This document shows, piece after piece, positions 51,051 to 58,646 of a stretch of 64,000 nt of DNA. This stretch comes from JACQGZ01 sp036004665 (lineage in GTDB: Bacteria > Sysuimicrobiota > Sysuimicrobiia > Sysuimicrobiales > Humicultoraceae): assembly GCA_036004665.1 (NCBI GenBank), contig DASYRG010000020.1, positions 1 through 64,000 of the forward strand, given 5' to 3'. Numbering within the stretch: position 1 is the first letter of the stretch; the number at the start of each line of letters is the position of its first letter. A model generated the notes under the pieces. The model was not told the DNA's origin, searched no databases, and worked only from the letters and a program-made list of their open reading frames with translations. The translations under genes and the position numbers were made by a program.

Positions 51051-51986
51051 CTAACTGCTGGCTCCGCTCACTTCCCCGATGAGCGCAGCGGGGAAGGGAT
51101 GGCCGCTCACCGCGAACGCCTTCCAGAGGGCCCCACCGACCGGCAGCATCACCGCCGCGCGCACCTCGGCCAGGGGGCAATGGCGCACCAGCGCCGCACG
51201 AAAGGCGTCGCGCATCACCTCATGGGTGAAGAGCCCGCCCACCCCCGCCACGGGATGGGAGGTCTCGTATGCGAGCCGCTCCCAGACGAGCCGGGCCGCC
51301 TTCGCGAGGTGCTCGGCCGACTCAGAGACGATGCGCGCCGCGCGTACATCTCCTTCCGCCGCGGCGGTGAGTGCAGGGGCGGCCAGGGCGGCGAGATCGA
51401 CCGTCCGCAGCGACCGCGCGGCCTGGGCGAGGTGACCGGGGTGCGCCACGCCGAGGAGCTGCGCCACAAGTGATGCCACAGGGCCCTCCGCCGTCCCCTC
51501 CTCGCTCGAGCGCAGCAGCGTCTGGAGGAACTGGCGCCCGATGTCCACCCCACTCCCGCGGTCGAGCCGGTATCCCCACCCGCCAGCGCGCGCCTCGTCC
51601 CCCGACTCGTTCCGTCCCCAGGCGACCGACCCGGTCCCGGCGATGACGACGATTCCCGCCTGCCCGGGCAGGGCGCCCTCCAGCGCGACCGAGGCATCGG
51701 CAACGACCTGAACCCGCTTTCCCACGCCGTGCGCCTGGAGCGTCCGCTGCAGCTCCGCGGCGGCCTTGGGGTCGGCTGCGCCGGACACGCCGGCGACAAC
51801 AACCTCCGCCGGCTCTCGACGCGCCGCCTCCGTGATCACCCCGGCGATCGCGTGAGCCGCTTCCGCGGTTGTACGCTCATGCAGGGCGGCCGGTCCTCCG
51901 CGCGCCGAACCGATTTGCCGACCGCTTTCTGAGACCGCGATCGCCCTGGTCGACGTCCCGCCCGCGTCGACGCCGACGAGGATCAC
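51051..51986 (-). CDS. N-acetylglucosamine kinase-like (BadF/BadG/BcrA/BcrD ATPase family)
   Basis: 311 residues of the ASKHA fold: phosphate-1 VGVDAGGTSTRAIAVSESGR at the start, VVAGVSGAADPKAAAEL (about 63), ADASVALEGALPGQAGIVVI (about 97) and AGTGSVAWGRN (adenosine region, about 118). Similar to eukaryotic GlcNAc kinase. It overlaps nagA by 4 bases, so GlcNAc to GlcNAc-6-P to GlcN-6-P is the obvious route. Other amino or N-acetylated sugars are possible substrates. Confidence 0.88.
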   Translation of the reverse strand: MILVGVDAGGTSTRAIAVSESGRQIGSARGGPAALHERTTAEAAHAIAGVITEAARREPAEVVVAGVSGAADPKAAAELQRTLQAHGVGKRVQVVADASVALEGALPGQAGIVVIAGTGSVAWGRNESGDEARAGGWGYRLDRGSGVDIGRQFLQTLLRSSEEGTAEGPVASLVAQLLGVAHPGHLAQAARSLRTVDLAALAAPALTAAAEGDVRAARIVSESAEHLAKAARLVWERLAYETSHPVAGVGGLFTHEVMRDAFRAALVRHCPLAEVRAAVMLPVGGALWKAFAVSGHPFPAALIGEVSGASS

Positions 51987-53113
51987 GGGCGATCGTAGGC
52001 GGGCCGGCCGGCGACGAGGGTAAGCCGGGTGCGGCCGTCCTCACCGAGCACGGCCACGTCCGCGCGGTACCCAGGCGCCAGCACTCCCCGATCGGCGAGG
52101 CCGAGCAGGCGGGTCGGGGTCGCCGAGGCCGAGCGCGCCGCGTCGCGGAGAGGAATCCCCCAGCGAGCGAGATTGCTCACCGCCTCGTCCATCCGCAGGA
52201 CGCTCCCGGCCAACGTCCCATCGGCGAGGCGCGGCATCCCATCCGCCCCCACCTCAACCGGCTGATCCCCCGCCGTGTACCTCCCCGGCGGCATCCCCGC
52301 CGCCCCCGCCGCGTCGGTGACGAGGGCGATGCGGTCCGGGCCGAGGAGGCGGAAGGCCATGCGCACCGCCGCGGGGTGGACGTGCACGCCATCGGCGATC
52401 AAGCCGCACACACAGGATCCGTCATCGAGGGCCGCGCCCACCAAGCCGGGATCGCGATGATGAAAGGCGCGCATTCCGTTGAAGAGGTGGGTGGCCATCC
52501 GCGCACCCCGTGCGAAGGCCCGGAGCGCCTCTTCATACGTCGCTTCGGTATGACCGAGCGCCACAACCACTCCCTTGTCCCCCAACCACTCGATCAGCGC
52601 ATCGCTTCCCGGCAGCTCGGGGGCCAGCGTCACCAGGCGGAGGTGGGGGAGCGCCTCGCCGAAGAGTCCCAGTACCTCAGGATCGTCAGCGCGACGCAGC
52701 CACCTCGCCTCGTGGGCTCCCCGTCGAGCGGGATTGAGCACAGGGCCCTCGAGGTGGACGCCGAGGCGTTCCGCCCCCTCCGCCCCGGCGCCGGAGAGTA
52801 CGGTGAGAGCCGCATGGGTCCGATGCGGTGCGGCGGTGATGAGGGTGGCCAGGTATCCGGTCGTGCCTGTCGAGGCGAGGTATGCGGAGAGGCGCGCGAG
52901 GTCCGCCACCCGGCAGTCGAGCAGGTCGACGCCCGCTCCTCCGTTCACTTGCAGGTCGACGAATCCCGGGACGATCACTCCGTCGGGAAAAATCCGGTCA
53001 GCCCCCGGGGGGATGCCTTCCCCGAGGGCGATGATGCGATCGCCTTCAATGAGCAGGTGCCCCGGGGCGAGGTCGGCCTCCGCGGCGAGGACCCGCCCGG
53101 CCGCGATGATCAC
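51983..53113 (-). CDS. nagA: N-acetylglucosamine-6-phosphate deacetylase
   Basis: 376 residues from a GTG at 53113 that overlaps the tctA stop (GTGA); the longer open frame upstream lies over tctA in another frame. Family motifs: FVDLQVNGGAGVD (about 52-64, though the usual HxH here reads DLQVNG, typical of NagA), LGVHLEGPVLNP (metal Glu, about 120), ALGHTEATYEEAL (about 185), HLFNGMRAFHHRDPG, LIADGVHVHP and TDAAGAAGMPPG (Asp, about 265). Deacetylates GlcNAc-6-P. Coupled to a kinase downstream and TTT transporter genes upstream. Confidence 0.93.
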   Translation of the reverse strand: MIIAAGRVLAAEADLAPGHLLIEGDRIIALGEGIPPGADRIFPDGVIVPGFVDLQVNGGAGVDLLDCRVADLARLSAYLASTGTTGYLATLITAAPHRTHAALTVLSGAGAEGAERLGVHLEGPVLNPARRGAHEARWLRRADDPEVLGLFGEALPHLRLVTLAPELPGSDALIEWLGDKGVVVALGHTEATYEEALRAFARGARMATHLFNGMRAFHHRDPGLVGAALDDGSCVCGLIADGVHVHPAAVRMAFRLLGPDRIALVTDAAGAAGMPPGRYTAGDQPVEVGADGMPRLADGTLAGSVLRMDEAVSNLARWGIPLRDAARSASATPTRLLGLADRGVLAPGYRADVAVLGEDGRTRLTLVAGRPAYDRP

Positions 53114-54645
53114 CCTTCGAGTTCGGGTTCGACCTCGACCGGCTGAGGGCGGCCCCGCTGGCGCAGGGCCCGGATCGCGGGAAGCGCAAACAGGAACGCG
53201 GTGGCCAGGAAGAAACCCACGGCGATCGGCCGGGTCAGGAAGATCGCCGGCGATCCCTGTCCCATGATGAGCGCCTGCCGCAGCGACTGTTCGGTCATGT
53301 CCCCCAACACGAGCGCGACGACGAGGGGCGCGAGCGGATACCCCCGTTTCTTGAAGAGGTAGCCTGCCACTCCCGACGCCAGCATGACCCACAGGTCCAG
53401 GATCTGGTTGTTGGCCGCGTACGCGCCGATGGAGGACAGGATGACGATCAGCGGCGCCAGGATGCCGAACGGGATCCGGTTGATCGCCGCGAAGACGGGC
53501 ACCAGCGTCAGCACCATCAGGACGCCGATGACGTTGGTGATGTACATCGAGCCGATCAAGCCCCAGACGAATTCCCGCTGGGTCTGAAACAGGAGCGGGC
53601 CGGGGTTCAGCCCCCAGATGAAGAACCCGGCCAGCATGACGGCGGCGGTCGGCGAGCCCGGGATCCCCAGCGTGACCATCGGGAGCAGCGCGCCGATGCC
53701 CGCGGCATGCGCGGCAGTCTCGGGGGCCACCACCCCCTCGACCTCTCCCTTGCCGAAGCGGCGCGCATTCTTGCTGAATTGCTTGGCCAGGCCGTAGCTC
53801 ATGAAGGAGGCTGGCGTGGCCCCAGTCCCGGGAAGGACGCCGATCCAGAAGCCCAGGATCGTCCCGCGGACGATCGTCCACAGGTAACGCGGGAAGAGCT
53901 TCCAGGTCTCCCAAACCACTTTGAAATTCAACCGCGCCCGAACGCCCTCGAGGCGGAGGCCCTCCTCCACCGTCAGGAAGATCTCGCCCAACCCAAAGAG
54001 GCCGATCGCGATGACGATGAAGTTGACTCCGCTCTGCAGGGAGACCAGGCCGAAGTTCATCCGCGGCTGGCCGGTCACGATGTCGAAGCCGACCGTCCCC
54101 AGGAGCAGGCCCAGGAGGGTCATCAGGATGGTCTTCAGCGGGTTGGCCCCGCCCAGTCCGGTGAAGGTGGCGAAGGCCATCAGCAGGACGGCGAAGTTCT
54201 CCGGTGGCCCGAACCGCAGCGCAGCCTCCGCCAGCGGCGGCGCGAAGAACGTGAACAGGACGATCGCGACTGCTGCCCCGATGAACGATGAGGTGAAGGC
54301 TGCGGTCAGGGCGATCCCCGCCTTGCCTTGCTGGGCCAGCGGATACCCGTCGAAGGTCGTGGCCACCGACCACGGCTCGCCTGGAATGTTGAACAGAATA
54401 GAGGTGATGGCGCCGCCGAAGAGCGCGCCCCAGTACACCGACGCGAGAAGGATGATCGCCGCGGTTGGAGTCAGCGAAAAGGTCAGCGGCAGCAGCAGCG
54501 CCACACCGTTGGTGCCGCCGAGCCCCGGGAGGACGCCGATCGCCGTGCCCAGGATCAGACCGATCACGGCAATGGTGAGGTTTGCCGGGGTCAGGGCCAC
54601 CCCCAGGCCGAAGAGCAGATCGTTGAACACGGAGAGCAGGGGCAC
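53110..54645 (-). CDS. tctA: Tripartite tricarboxylate transporter, large permease TctA
   Basis: 511 residues from a GTG at 54645, just after the TctB stop. Typical TctA: GTAIGVLPGLGGTNGVALLL (about 38-57, first conserved Gly-rich loop) and GVLPGTGATPASFMSYGLAK (about 270-290, second), which mark the internal repeat. About 12 helices. It is Na+ or H+ driven and uses the TctC binding protein. Overlaps nagA by 4 bases, an unusual partner. Confidence 0.94.
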   Translation of the reverse strand: MPLLSVFNDLLFGLGVALTPANLTIAVIGLILGTAIGVLPGLGGTNGVALLLPLTFSLTPTAAIILLASVYWGALFGGAITSILFNIPGEPWSVATTFDGYPLAQQGKAGIALTAAFTSSFIGAAVAIVLFTFFAPPLAEAALRFGPPENFAVLLMAFATFTGLGGANPLKTILMTLLGLLLGTVGFDIVTGQPRMNFGLVSLQSGVNFIVIAIGLFGLGEIFLTVEEGLRLEGVRARLNFKVVWETWKLFPRYLWTIVRGTILGFWIGVLPGTGATPASFMSYGLAKQFSKNARRFGKGEVEGVVAPETAAHAAGIGALLPMVTLGIPGSPTAAVMLAGFFIWGLNPGPLLFQTQREFVWGLIGSMYITNVIGVLMVLTLVPVFAAINRIPFGILAPLIVILSSIGAYAANNQILDLWVMLASGVAGYLFKKRGYPLAPLVVALVLGDMTEQSLRQALIMGQGSPAIFLTRPIAVGFFLATAFLFALPAIRALRQRGRPQPVEVEPELEG

Positions 54646-54647
54646 GG

Positions 54648-55130
54648 TTATCGCTCGTAGAGCAGGTACTCGAGGATGCGTCCCTTGGGCAAGGGGAGCA
54701 AGAACCACCGCTCAAACGTGAAGAAGAGCAGCAGCGGCACGAGGACGCTCACCAGGATCACCGTGTACCAGCGGTGGCGGCCGACCAGCCAGGTGTAGCC
54801 GCCGAGATAGACCGCGCCTCCGATGTAGATGCCCAGGTAGTCGATCACGGCGACGACAGCCGCCATCGGCAGGAAGACGATCAACAGCGGTTTCCACGCC
54901 CGGGCGGGGATGAACGGTCGATCGCCCCCGTTCGCCCCCGCCGGAGCACGCAGGCTTTGGAAGAGGATGATCCCGGCACAGATGGTCACGCCGAGTGCCA
55001 GCCAGAAGGGGAAGAATCCGGCACCGGGGCCGACGCTGGTCCAGGAAATAGAGACCCGCAGCGCCTCGCGCACCAACAGCACGGCGCCTAAGGTCAGGCC
55101 CAGAGCAATCAGCGTCTCGGCCCGGCGCAT
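54648..55130 (-). CDS. tctB: Tripartite tricarboxylate transporter, small permease TctB
   Basis: 160 residues with four membrane helices. ETLIALGLTLGAVLLVREAL near the start and GPGAGFFPFWLALGVTICAG (about 37-56) are the TctB hallmark. The stop lies two bases before the tctA start. Accessory membrane subunit of the TTT transporter. Distance to tctC is 37 bases. Confidence 0.93.
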   Translation of the reverse strand: MRRAETLIALGLTLGAVLLVREALRVSISWTSVGPGAGFFPFWLALGVTICAGIILFQSLRAPAGANGGDRPFIPARAWKPLLIVFLPMAAVVAVIDYLGIYIGGAVYLGGYTWLVGRHRWYTVILVSVLVPLLLFFTFERWFLLPLPKGRILEYLLYER

Positions 55131-55167
55131 CTGTTCAGGCGGTCGAGACGAACGCCCCTCGAATCAC

Positions 55168-56208
55168 TTATTCGGCCAGCCCGCCCTTGACCATCAGCTC
55201 CCGCACCGAGCGGTCTTTTTGCTCCAGGTAGCGTACAAACGCCGGGCCGGTGAGGAAGGCCTTCGTGAAGGCGCCCCGCTCGATGAAGTCCGCCATCTCC
55301 TCCGTGTCCATCAGCTTCCGGAACACATCCTGGTAGAAGGCGACCGCGTCCGCGGGCATGTCGGCCGGGCCGAAGACGCCGCGCAGCATCTGGTATTCAA
55401 TCGGAAAGCCCAGCTCCTTCATCGTGGGGATGTCTTTCCAGGCGGTGTTGCCGGTCACAGGCTTGCTGAAGGGCACGCGCTCGGGAGCGAAGACCGCCAG
55501 GGGCCGCACACGGCCGCCTTCCCAGTGCCCCACCATCTCCAGCGGGTTGTTCACCGTGAAGTCCACCTGCTTGCCGACCAACGCCGCAGCGACTGCCCCG
55601 CCGCCGGCGAAGGGTACGTAGGTGAAATCGACACCCCAGGCCTGCTCCAGCAGGACCATGATGATCTCATCTTCCTGCCTACTGCCCGTGCCGGCCATCT
55701 TGATGCTGCCGCGCGGCGCCGCCTTGGCGGCCGCCTGGAATTCCGCGACGGTCTTCCAGGGCGAATCATTGTGCACGGTGAGCGCGAAGTTGTCCAGTAG
55801 CAGCCGCGCAATCGGTGTCAGCGCCCGCCAGCTGAAGCGTGAACCGTCCCGGTTGCGGATGGTCTGGGCGATCGGTGTGGCGAAAAGGTTGTCCAGCGTG
55901 ATCAGGAGTGTGTGCGGGTCGCCGGCCTTGTCCACCATCCAGAGGAAGGCCTGCGCGCCGGCGCCGGCGGGGCGGTTGACTGGGATGACTGGCTGGGGAG
56001 ATAGCTTGTACTTCTCGATCAGCGGTGCCATAAAACGGGCCTGCTGATCCGCCCCGCCCCCGGTACCGGCAGGGATCGTCCACTCGATCGGCCGGCGCGG
56101 GCTGAAAACCGGACCCCCGGTCGCCGGCGCAGCGAGGCTGAGAACAGCCACGACCAGCCCCGCCAGGGCTGTGAACCGAAGCAGTCGTCCTAGACGCACC
56201 TCACTCAC
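55168..56208 (-). CDS. tctC: Tripartite tricarboxylate transporter, substrate-binding protein TctC
   Basis: 346 residues. Signal peptide about 1-32 (ALAGLVVAVLSLAAPATGG). Then the Bug/TctC fold: RPIEWTIPAGTGGGADQQAR (about 38-57, beta-strand/loop), NRPAGAGAQAFLWMV, FTVNNPLEMVGHWEGG and EFQAAAKAAPRGSIKMAGTG. The Asp that normally touches the ligand's carboxylate (usually around the GG-xxDxxAR loop) is here GADQQAR. Ligand probably a carboxylate; the linked nagA and kinase genes make a sugar-acid ligand worth testing. Confidence 0.92.
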   Translation of the reverse strand: MSEVRLGRLLRFTALAGLVVAVLSLAAPATGGPVFSPRRPIEWTIPAGTGGGADQQARFMAPLIEKYKLSPQPVIPVNRPAGAGAQAFLWMVDKAGDPHTLLITLDNLFATPIAQTIRNRDGSRFSWRALTPIARLLLDNFALTVHNDSPWKTVAEFQAAAKAAPRGSIKMAGTGSRQEDEIIMVLLEQAWGVDFTYVPFAGGGAVAAALVGKQVDFTVNNPLEMVGHWEGGRVRPLAVFAPERVPFSKPVTGNTAWKDIPTMKELGFPIEYQMLRGVFGPADMPADAVAFYQDVFRKLMDTEEMADFIERGAFTKAFLTGPAFVRYLEQKDRSVRELMVKGGLAE

Positions 56209-56305
56209 CTCCGAGATCGGTTTCGTCCTGAACTGTACGCTTCGCGCTCGGTATGCTTCTCCAGGTTATCGCCCCTTTCGTCACAACTCCGTCAACGACT
56301 CCTCC

Positions 56306-57340
56306 CTAGTCTGGTGCCTTCTGGTTCACGATGTCGCTGGCGAAGGGAATGACGCCGGGAATGATCCACCGGGTCCACATCTCGTCCACCTTTGCCTGGA
56401 AGTAGTCGATATCGTCGTCGGTGAAGTGTGCGAAGCGCCCCTGCCGCAGCAGGTAGTCGCGCACCGGCAGCCGCTTCGTCCGCTTCTCGGCGATGCCTTT
56501 GGTCCGGCCGTAGAGCTTGAGTTTGTGATCCTCCACCTCATAGAGCGGCCAGATCCCGCAGTTGACGGCCAGTTCGCCGAGTTCGTGGGATTGCATCGGG
56601 TCGTAGTCCCAGCCTTTGGGACAGGGGTCGAGGGAGTGGATGAAAGTCGGCCCGCCGATGGTAAGCGCCTTGCGCACGCGGTTCATCATCTCGACCGCGT
56701 AGGAGGCGCAGACCGTGGCTACATAGCGGCAGGAGGGATGGCCGGCCGCCAGCATCCCGGCGGTGTTCTTCTTCCAGCGGTTGTGCAGGATGCGCTTGGC
56801 CTTCCCGGGCGGGCTGAAGGTGGTATGGGCGCCCCAGGGCGTCATACCGGAGAGCTGGATGTCGGTGTTGGCGTAGGACTCGTTGTCGTAGAGGAGGATC
56901 AGGAAGTTGTACTCGGTGTGGGTGAGGGCGGCGGAGATCGCCGAGAGTCCCATGTCCGCCCCGCCCCCGTCGCCGCAGAAGGCGATGACGTTGATCGGCT
57001 CCTCCTTCATCTTGCCCTTGCGCATCAGCGCCCGCAGCGCGGCGGCCGTCCCCAGCCCCGCCGAGCCGCTGCTGCCAAGCTGCGTGTGCATCCAGGGCAC
57101 CACCCAGGACGTGCTGTAGTACGTCGTGTTGGCCACATACATGCAGCCCGTGGAGCCGAGGACGATGGTGCGCGGCCCGGAGGCCTTCACCATCAGCTTC
57201 ATCACCAGGGCGGACTCGCACCCCTGGCACGTGCGGTGCCCGGAGGTGAAGTATTCTTCCAGGGGCACCTTCTTCACCCCCTTGAAGGGGTCGAGCTGCT
57301 GGGTGGGCAGGGTCGCGATTGCGTCGGCCATCTGACTCAC
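56306..57340 (-). CDS. Oxalate-oxidoreductase-like 2-oxoacid:ferredoxin oxidoreductase, beta subunit
   Basis: 344 residues, binding the pyrophosphate of TPP and a [4Fe-4S] cluster. The four expected Cys are all present: GHRTCQGCESALVMK (two, about 34-37), GSTGCMYVANTTYY (about 62) and DPCPKGWDYD (about 235). TPP/Mg motif: FCGDGGGADMGLS (about 121) and YDNESYANTDIQLSG (about 152). The CMYVANT form differs from common pyruvate enzymes (CxEVxST) and matches my recollection of Moorella oxalate oxidoreductase beta. Last gene of the operon, 7 bases after the alpha gene. Confidence 0.92.
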   Translation of the reverse strand: MSQMADAIATLPTQQLDPFKGVKKVPLEEYFTSGHRTCQGCESALVMKLMVKASGPRTIVLGSTGCMYVANTTYYSTSWVVPWMHTQLGSSGSAGLGTAAALRALMRKGKMKEEPINVIAFCGDGGGADMGLSAISAALTHTEYNFLILLYDNESYANTDIQLSGMTPWGAHTTFSPPGKAKRILHNRWKKNTAGMLAAGHPSCRYVATVCASYAVEMMNRVRKALTIGGPTFIHSLDPCPKGWDYDPMQSHELGELAVNCGIWPLYEVEDHKLKLYGRTKGIAEKRTKRLPVRDYLLRQGRFAHFTDDDIDYFQAKVDEMWTRWIIPGVIPFASDIVNQKAPD

Positions 57341-57347
57341 ACTCCTC

Positions 57348-58574
57348 CTATTGCCTGATCCCGATCCAGGTCGTGGTGTCGACCTGCTCGCCCGCCGCGG
57401 CGCGGCCGACCAGATCGGTCATCTCGCGCACGTTGGGCACGGTCACTTCGCGTCCGCCCAGGCCGCAGATGAAGGAGAGCAGCGGTGGGCGGGCCGGTGC
57501 GTTGTAGAGGGCGGCGCGGACCTCGTTGGCCAGCACCCCGCTGAAGTAGGGGGACCCGAAGGAGTAATCCCGGTCGATCACGCCCACGCCCTGGAAACGG
57601 GAGAGCGTCTGCGCGAGTTCATCGGTGGGGAAGGGGCGAAACCAGCGCAATCGGATGAACCCGACCTTGATCCCCTGGGCGCGCATCTGCCGGACGGCCA
57701 CCTTCACCGGCATCGAGAGCGTGCCCATCCCGAGCAGGACCACCTCCGCGTCCTCCGTCTGGTACTCCTCAAAGAACGGGTTGCCGTACCGCCGGCCGAA
57801 GATGGCCTCGTGCTCGGTATAGGCCTCCTTGATGACGTGCTGGGAGCGCTTCATCGCCTCGTCGTTGTGCTTGCGCAGCTCCATCAGCCAGTCCTCGTTC
57901 ACCTGCGGCGCCACCGTAATCGGGTTGTCGGGGTGCAGCAGCAGGTCGCCGCGGTCGTACCGCGGGAGGAACCGGTCCACCCAGATCTGCGGCGGGATCT
58001 TCACCATGGACTGGGAGTGGGTGAGGAAGGCGCCGTCGCACCCAATGGCGCAGGGAAGGAAGACCCGCCGGTCCTCCGCCACGCGGTAGGCGATCAGCGC
58101 CACATCCAGCGCCTCTTGGGCGTTGTCCACCCAGACCAGCATCCAGCCCAGATCGCGCACGGCCAAGGCATCGTTGTGCTCGACGCCGAAAGCCCCCGGG
58201 TCGTCGAGGGCGCGGTTGCCCACCATCGCCACCATGGGAATGCGCAACGCCGGCGTCACCGTCAGCGCCTCGAACGCGTACATCCAGCCCACCCCGCTGC
58301 TGCCGCAGAAGACGCGCGCCCCGGCCGCAGAGGCGTGCTTGACGATCTCGAACTGACTGTGCTCCGACTCGGCGACAATGTACTCGCAGTCCATCTCGCC
58401 GTTGGACACGAGCTTGGCCACGTACTGCATCACCGTGTCGTAGGGGCGGATGGGATAGGCGGTGATGACGTCGACGTCCGCCAGCTGGCAGGCGACCGCG
58501 ATCGCCTCGCTGCCGGAGATGAGCTCTTCCTTTTCCTGCGCCGGCGCCTGGACCGGCTCCACAACCTTGGCCAT
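57348..58574 (-). CDS. Oxalate-oxidoreductase-like 2-oxoacid:ferredoxin oxidoreductase, alpha subunit
   Basis: 408 residues from the ATG at 58574, which follows GGGAGGC; an in-frame start at 58598 is less likely. The substrate motif reads ADVDVITAYPIRPYDTVMQY (Arg at 43) where pyruvate enzymes have YPITPS. The later loop reads NRALDDPGAFGVEHNDALAV (Arg121, Asp124, Ala128, Phe129). The Args match Arg31 and Arg109 of oxalate oxidoreductase with a constant offset of 12, but its Asp116 is replaced by Ala. This suggests a dianionic substrate, oxalate or similar. C-terminal domain (LRWFRPFPTDELAQTLSRF) is normal. Confidence 0.9.
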   Translation of the reverse strand: MAKVVEPVQAPAQEKEELISGSEAIAVACQLADVDVITAYPIRPYDTVMQYVAKLVSNGEMDCEYIVAESEHSQFEIVKHASAAGARVFCGSSGVGWMYAFEALTVTPALRIPMVAMVGNRALDDPGAFGVEHNDALAVRDLGWMLVWVDNAQEALDVALIAYRVAEDRRVFLPCAIGCDGAFLTHSQSMVKIPPQIWVDRFLPRYDRGDLLLHPDNPITVAPQVNEDWLMELRKHNDEAMKRSQHVIKEAYTEHEAIFGRRYGNPFFEEYQTEDAEVVLLGMGTLSMPVKVAVRQMRAQGIKVGFIRLRWFRPFPTDELAQTLSRFQGVGVIDRDYSFGSPYFSGVLANEVRAALYNAPARPPLLSFICGLGGREVTVPNVREMTDLVGRAAAGEQVDTTTWIGIRQ

Positions 58575-58597
58575 GATTAGCCTCCCGCGCAGGAGCA

Positions 58598-58625
58598 CCC
58601 CAAAATTCGCTCACGAATTTTGGGG
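58598..58625. repeat. Perfect 12-bp inverted repeat between the gamma-delta and alpha genes
   Basis: CCCCAAAATTCG (58598-58609) and CGAATTTTGGGG (58614-58625) with a 4-base loop, in the 72-base gap between the two genes. No T-run follows. It may be an mRNA processing or stability hairpin, or a regulator site. Confidence 0.8.
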
Positions 58626-58646
58626 ACCCCGCTCCTCACCTGTCGA

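Noticed and set aside
53114..54715. N-terminal 530 residues of a 910-residue minus-strand frame ending at 51983
   Set aside because: This part lies over tctA in another frame and is Arg/Ala/His-rich; only the NagA portion after 53113 is a real protein.
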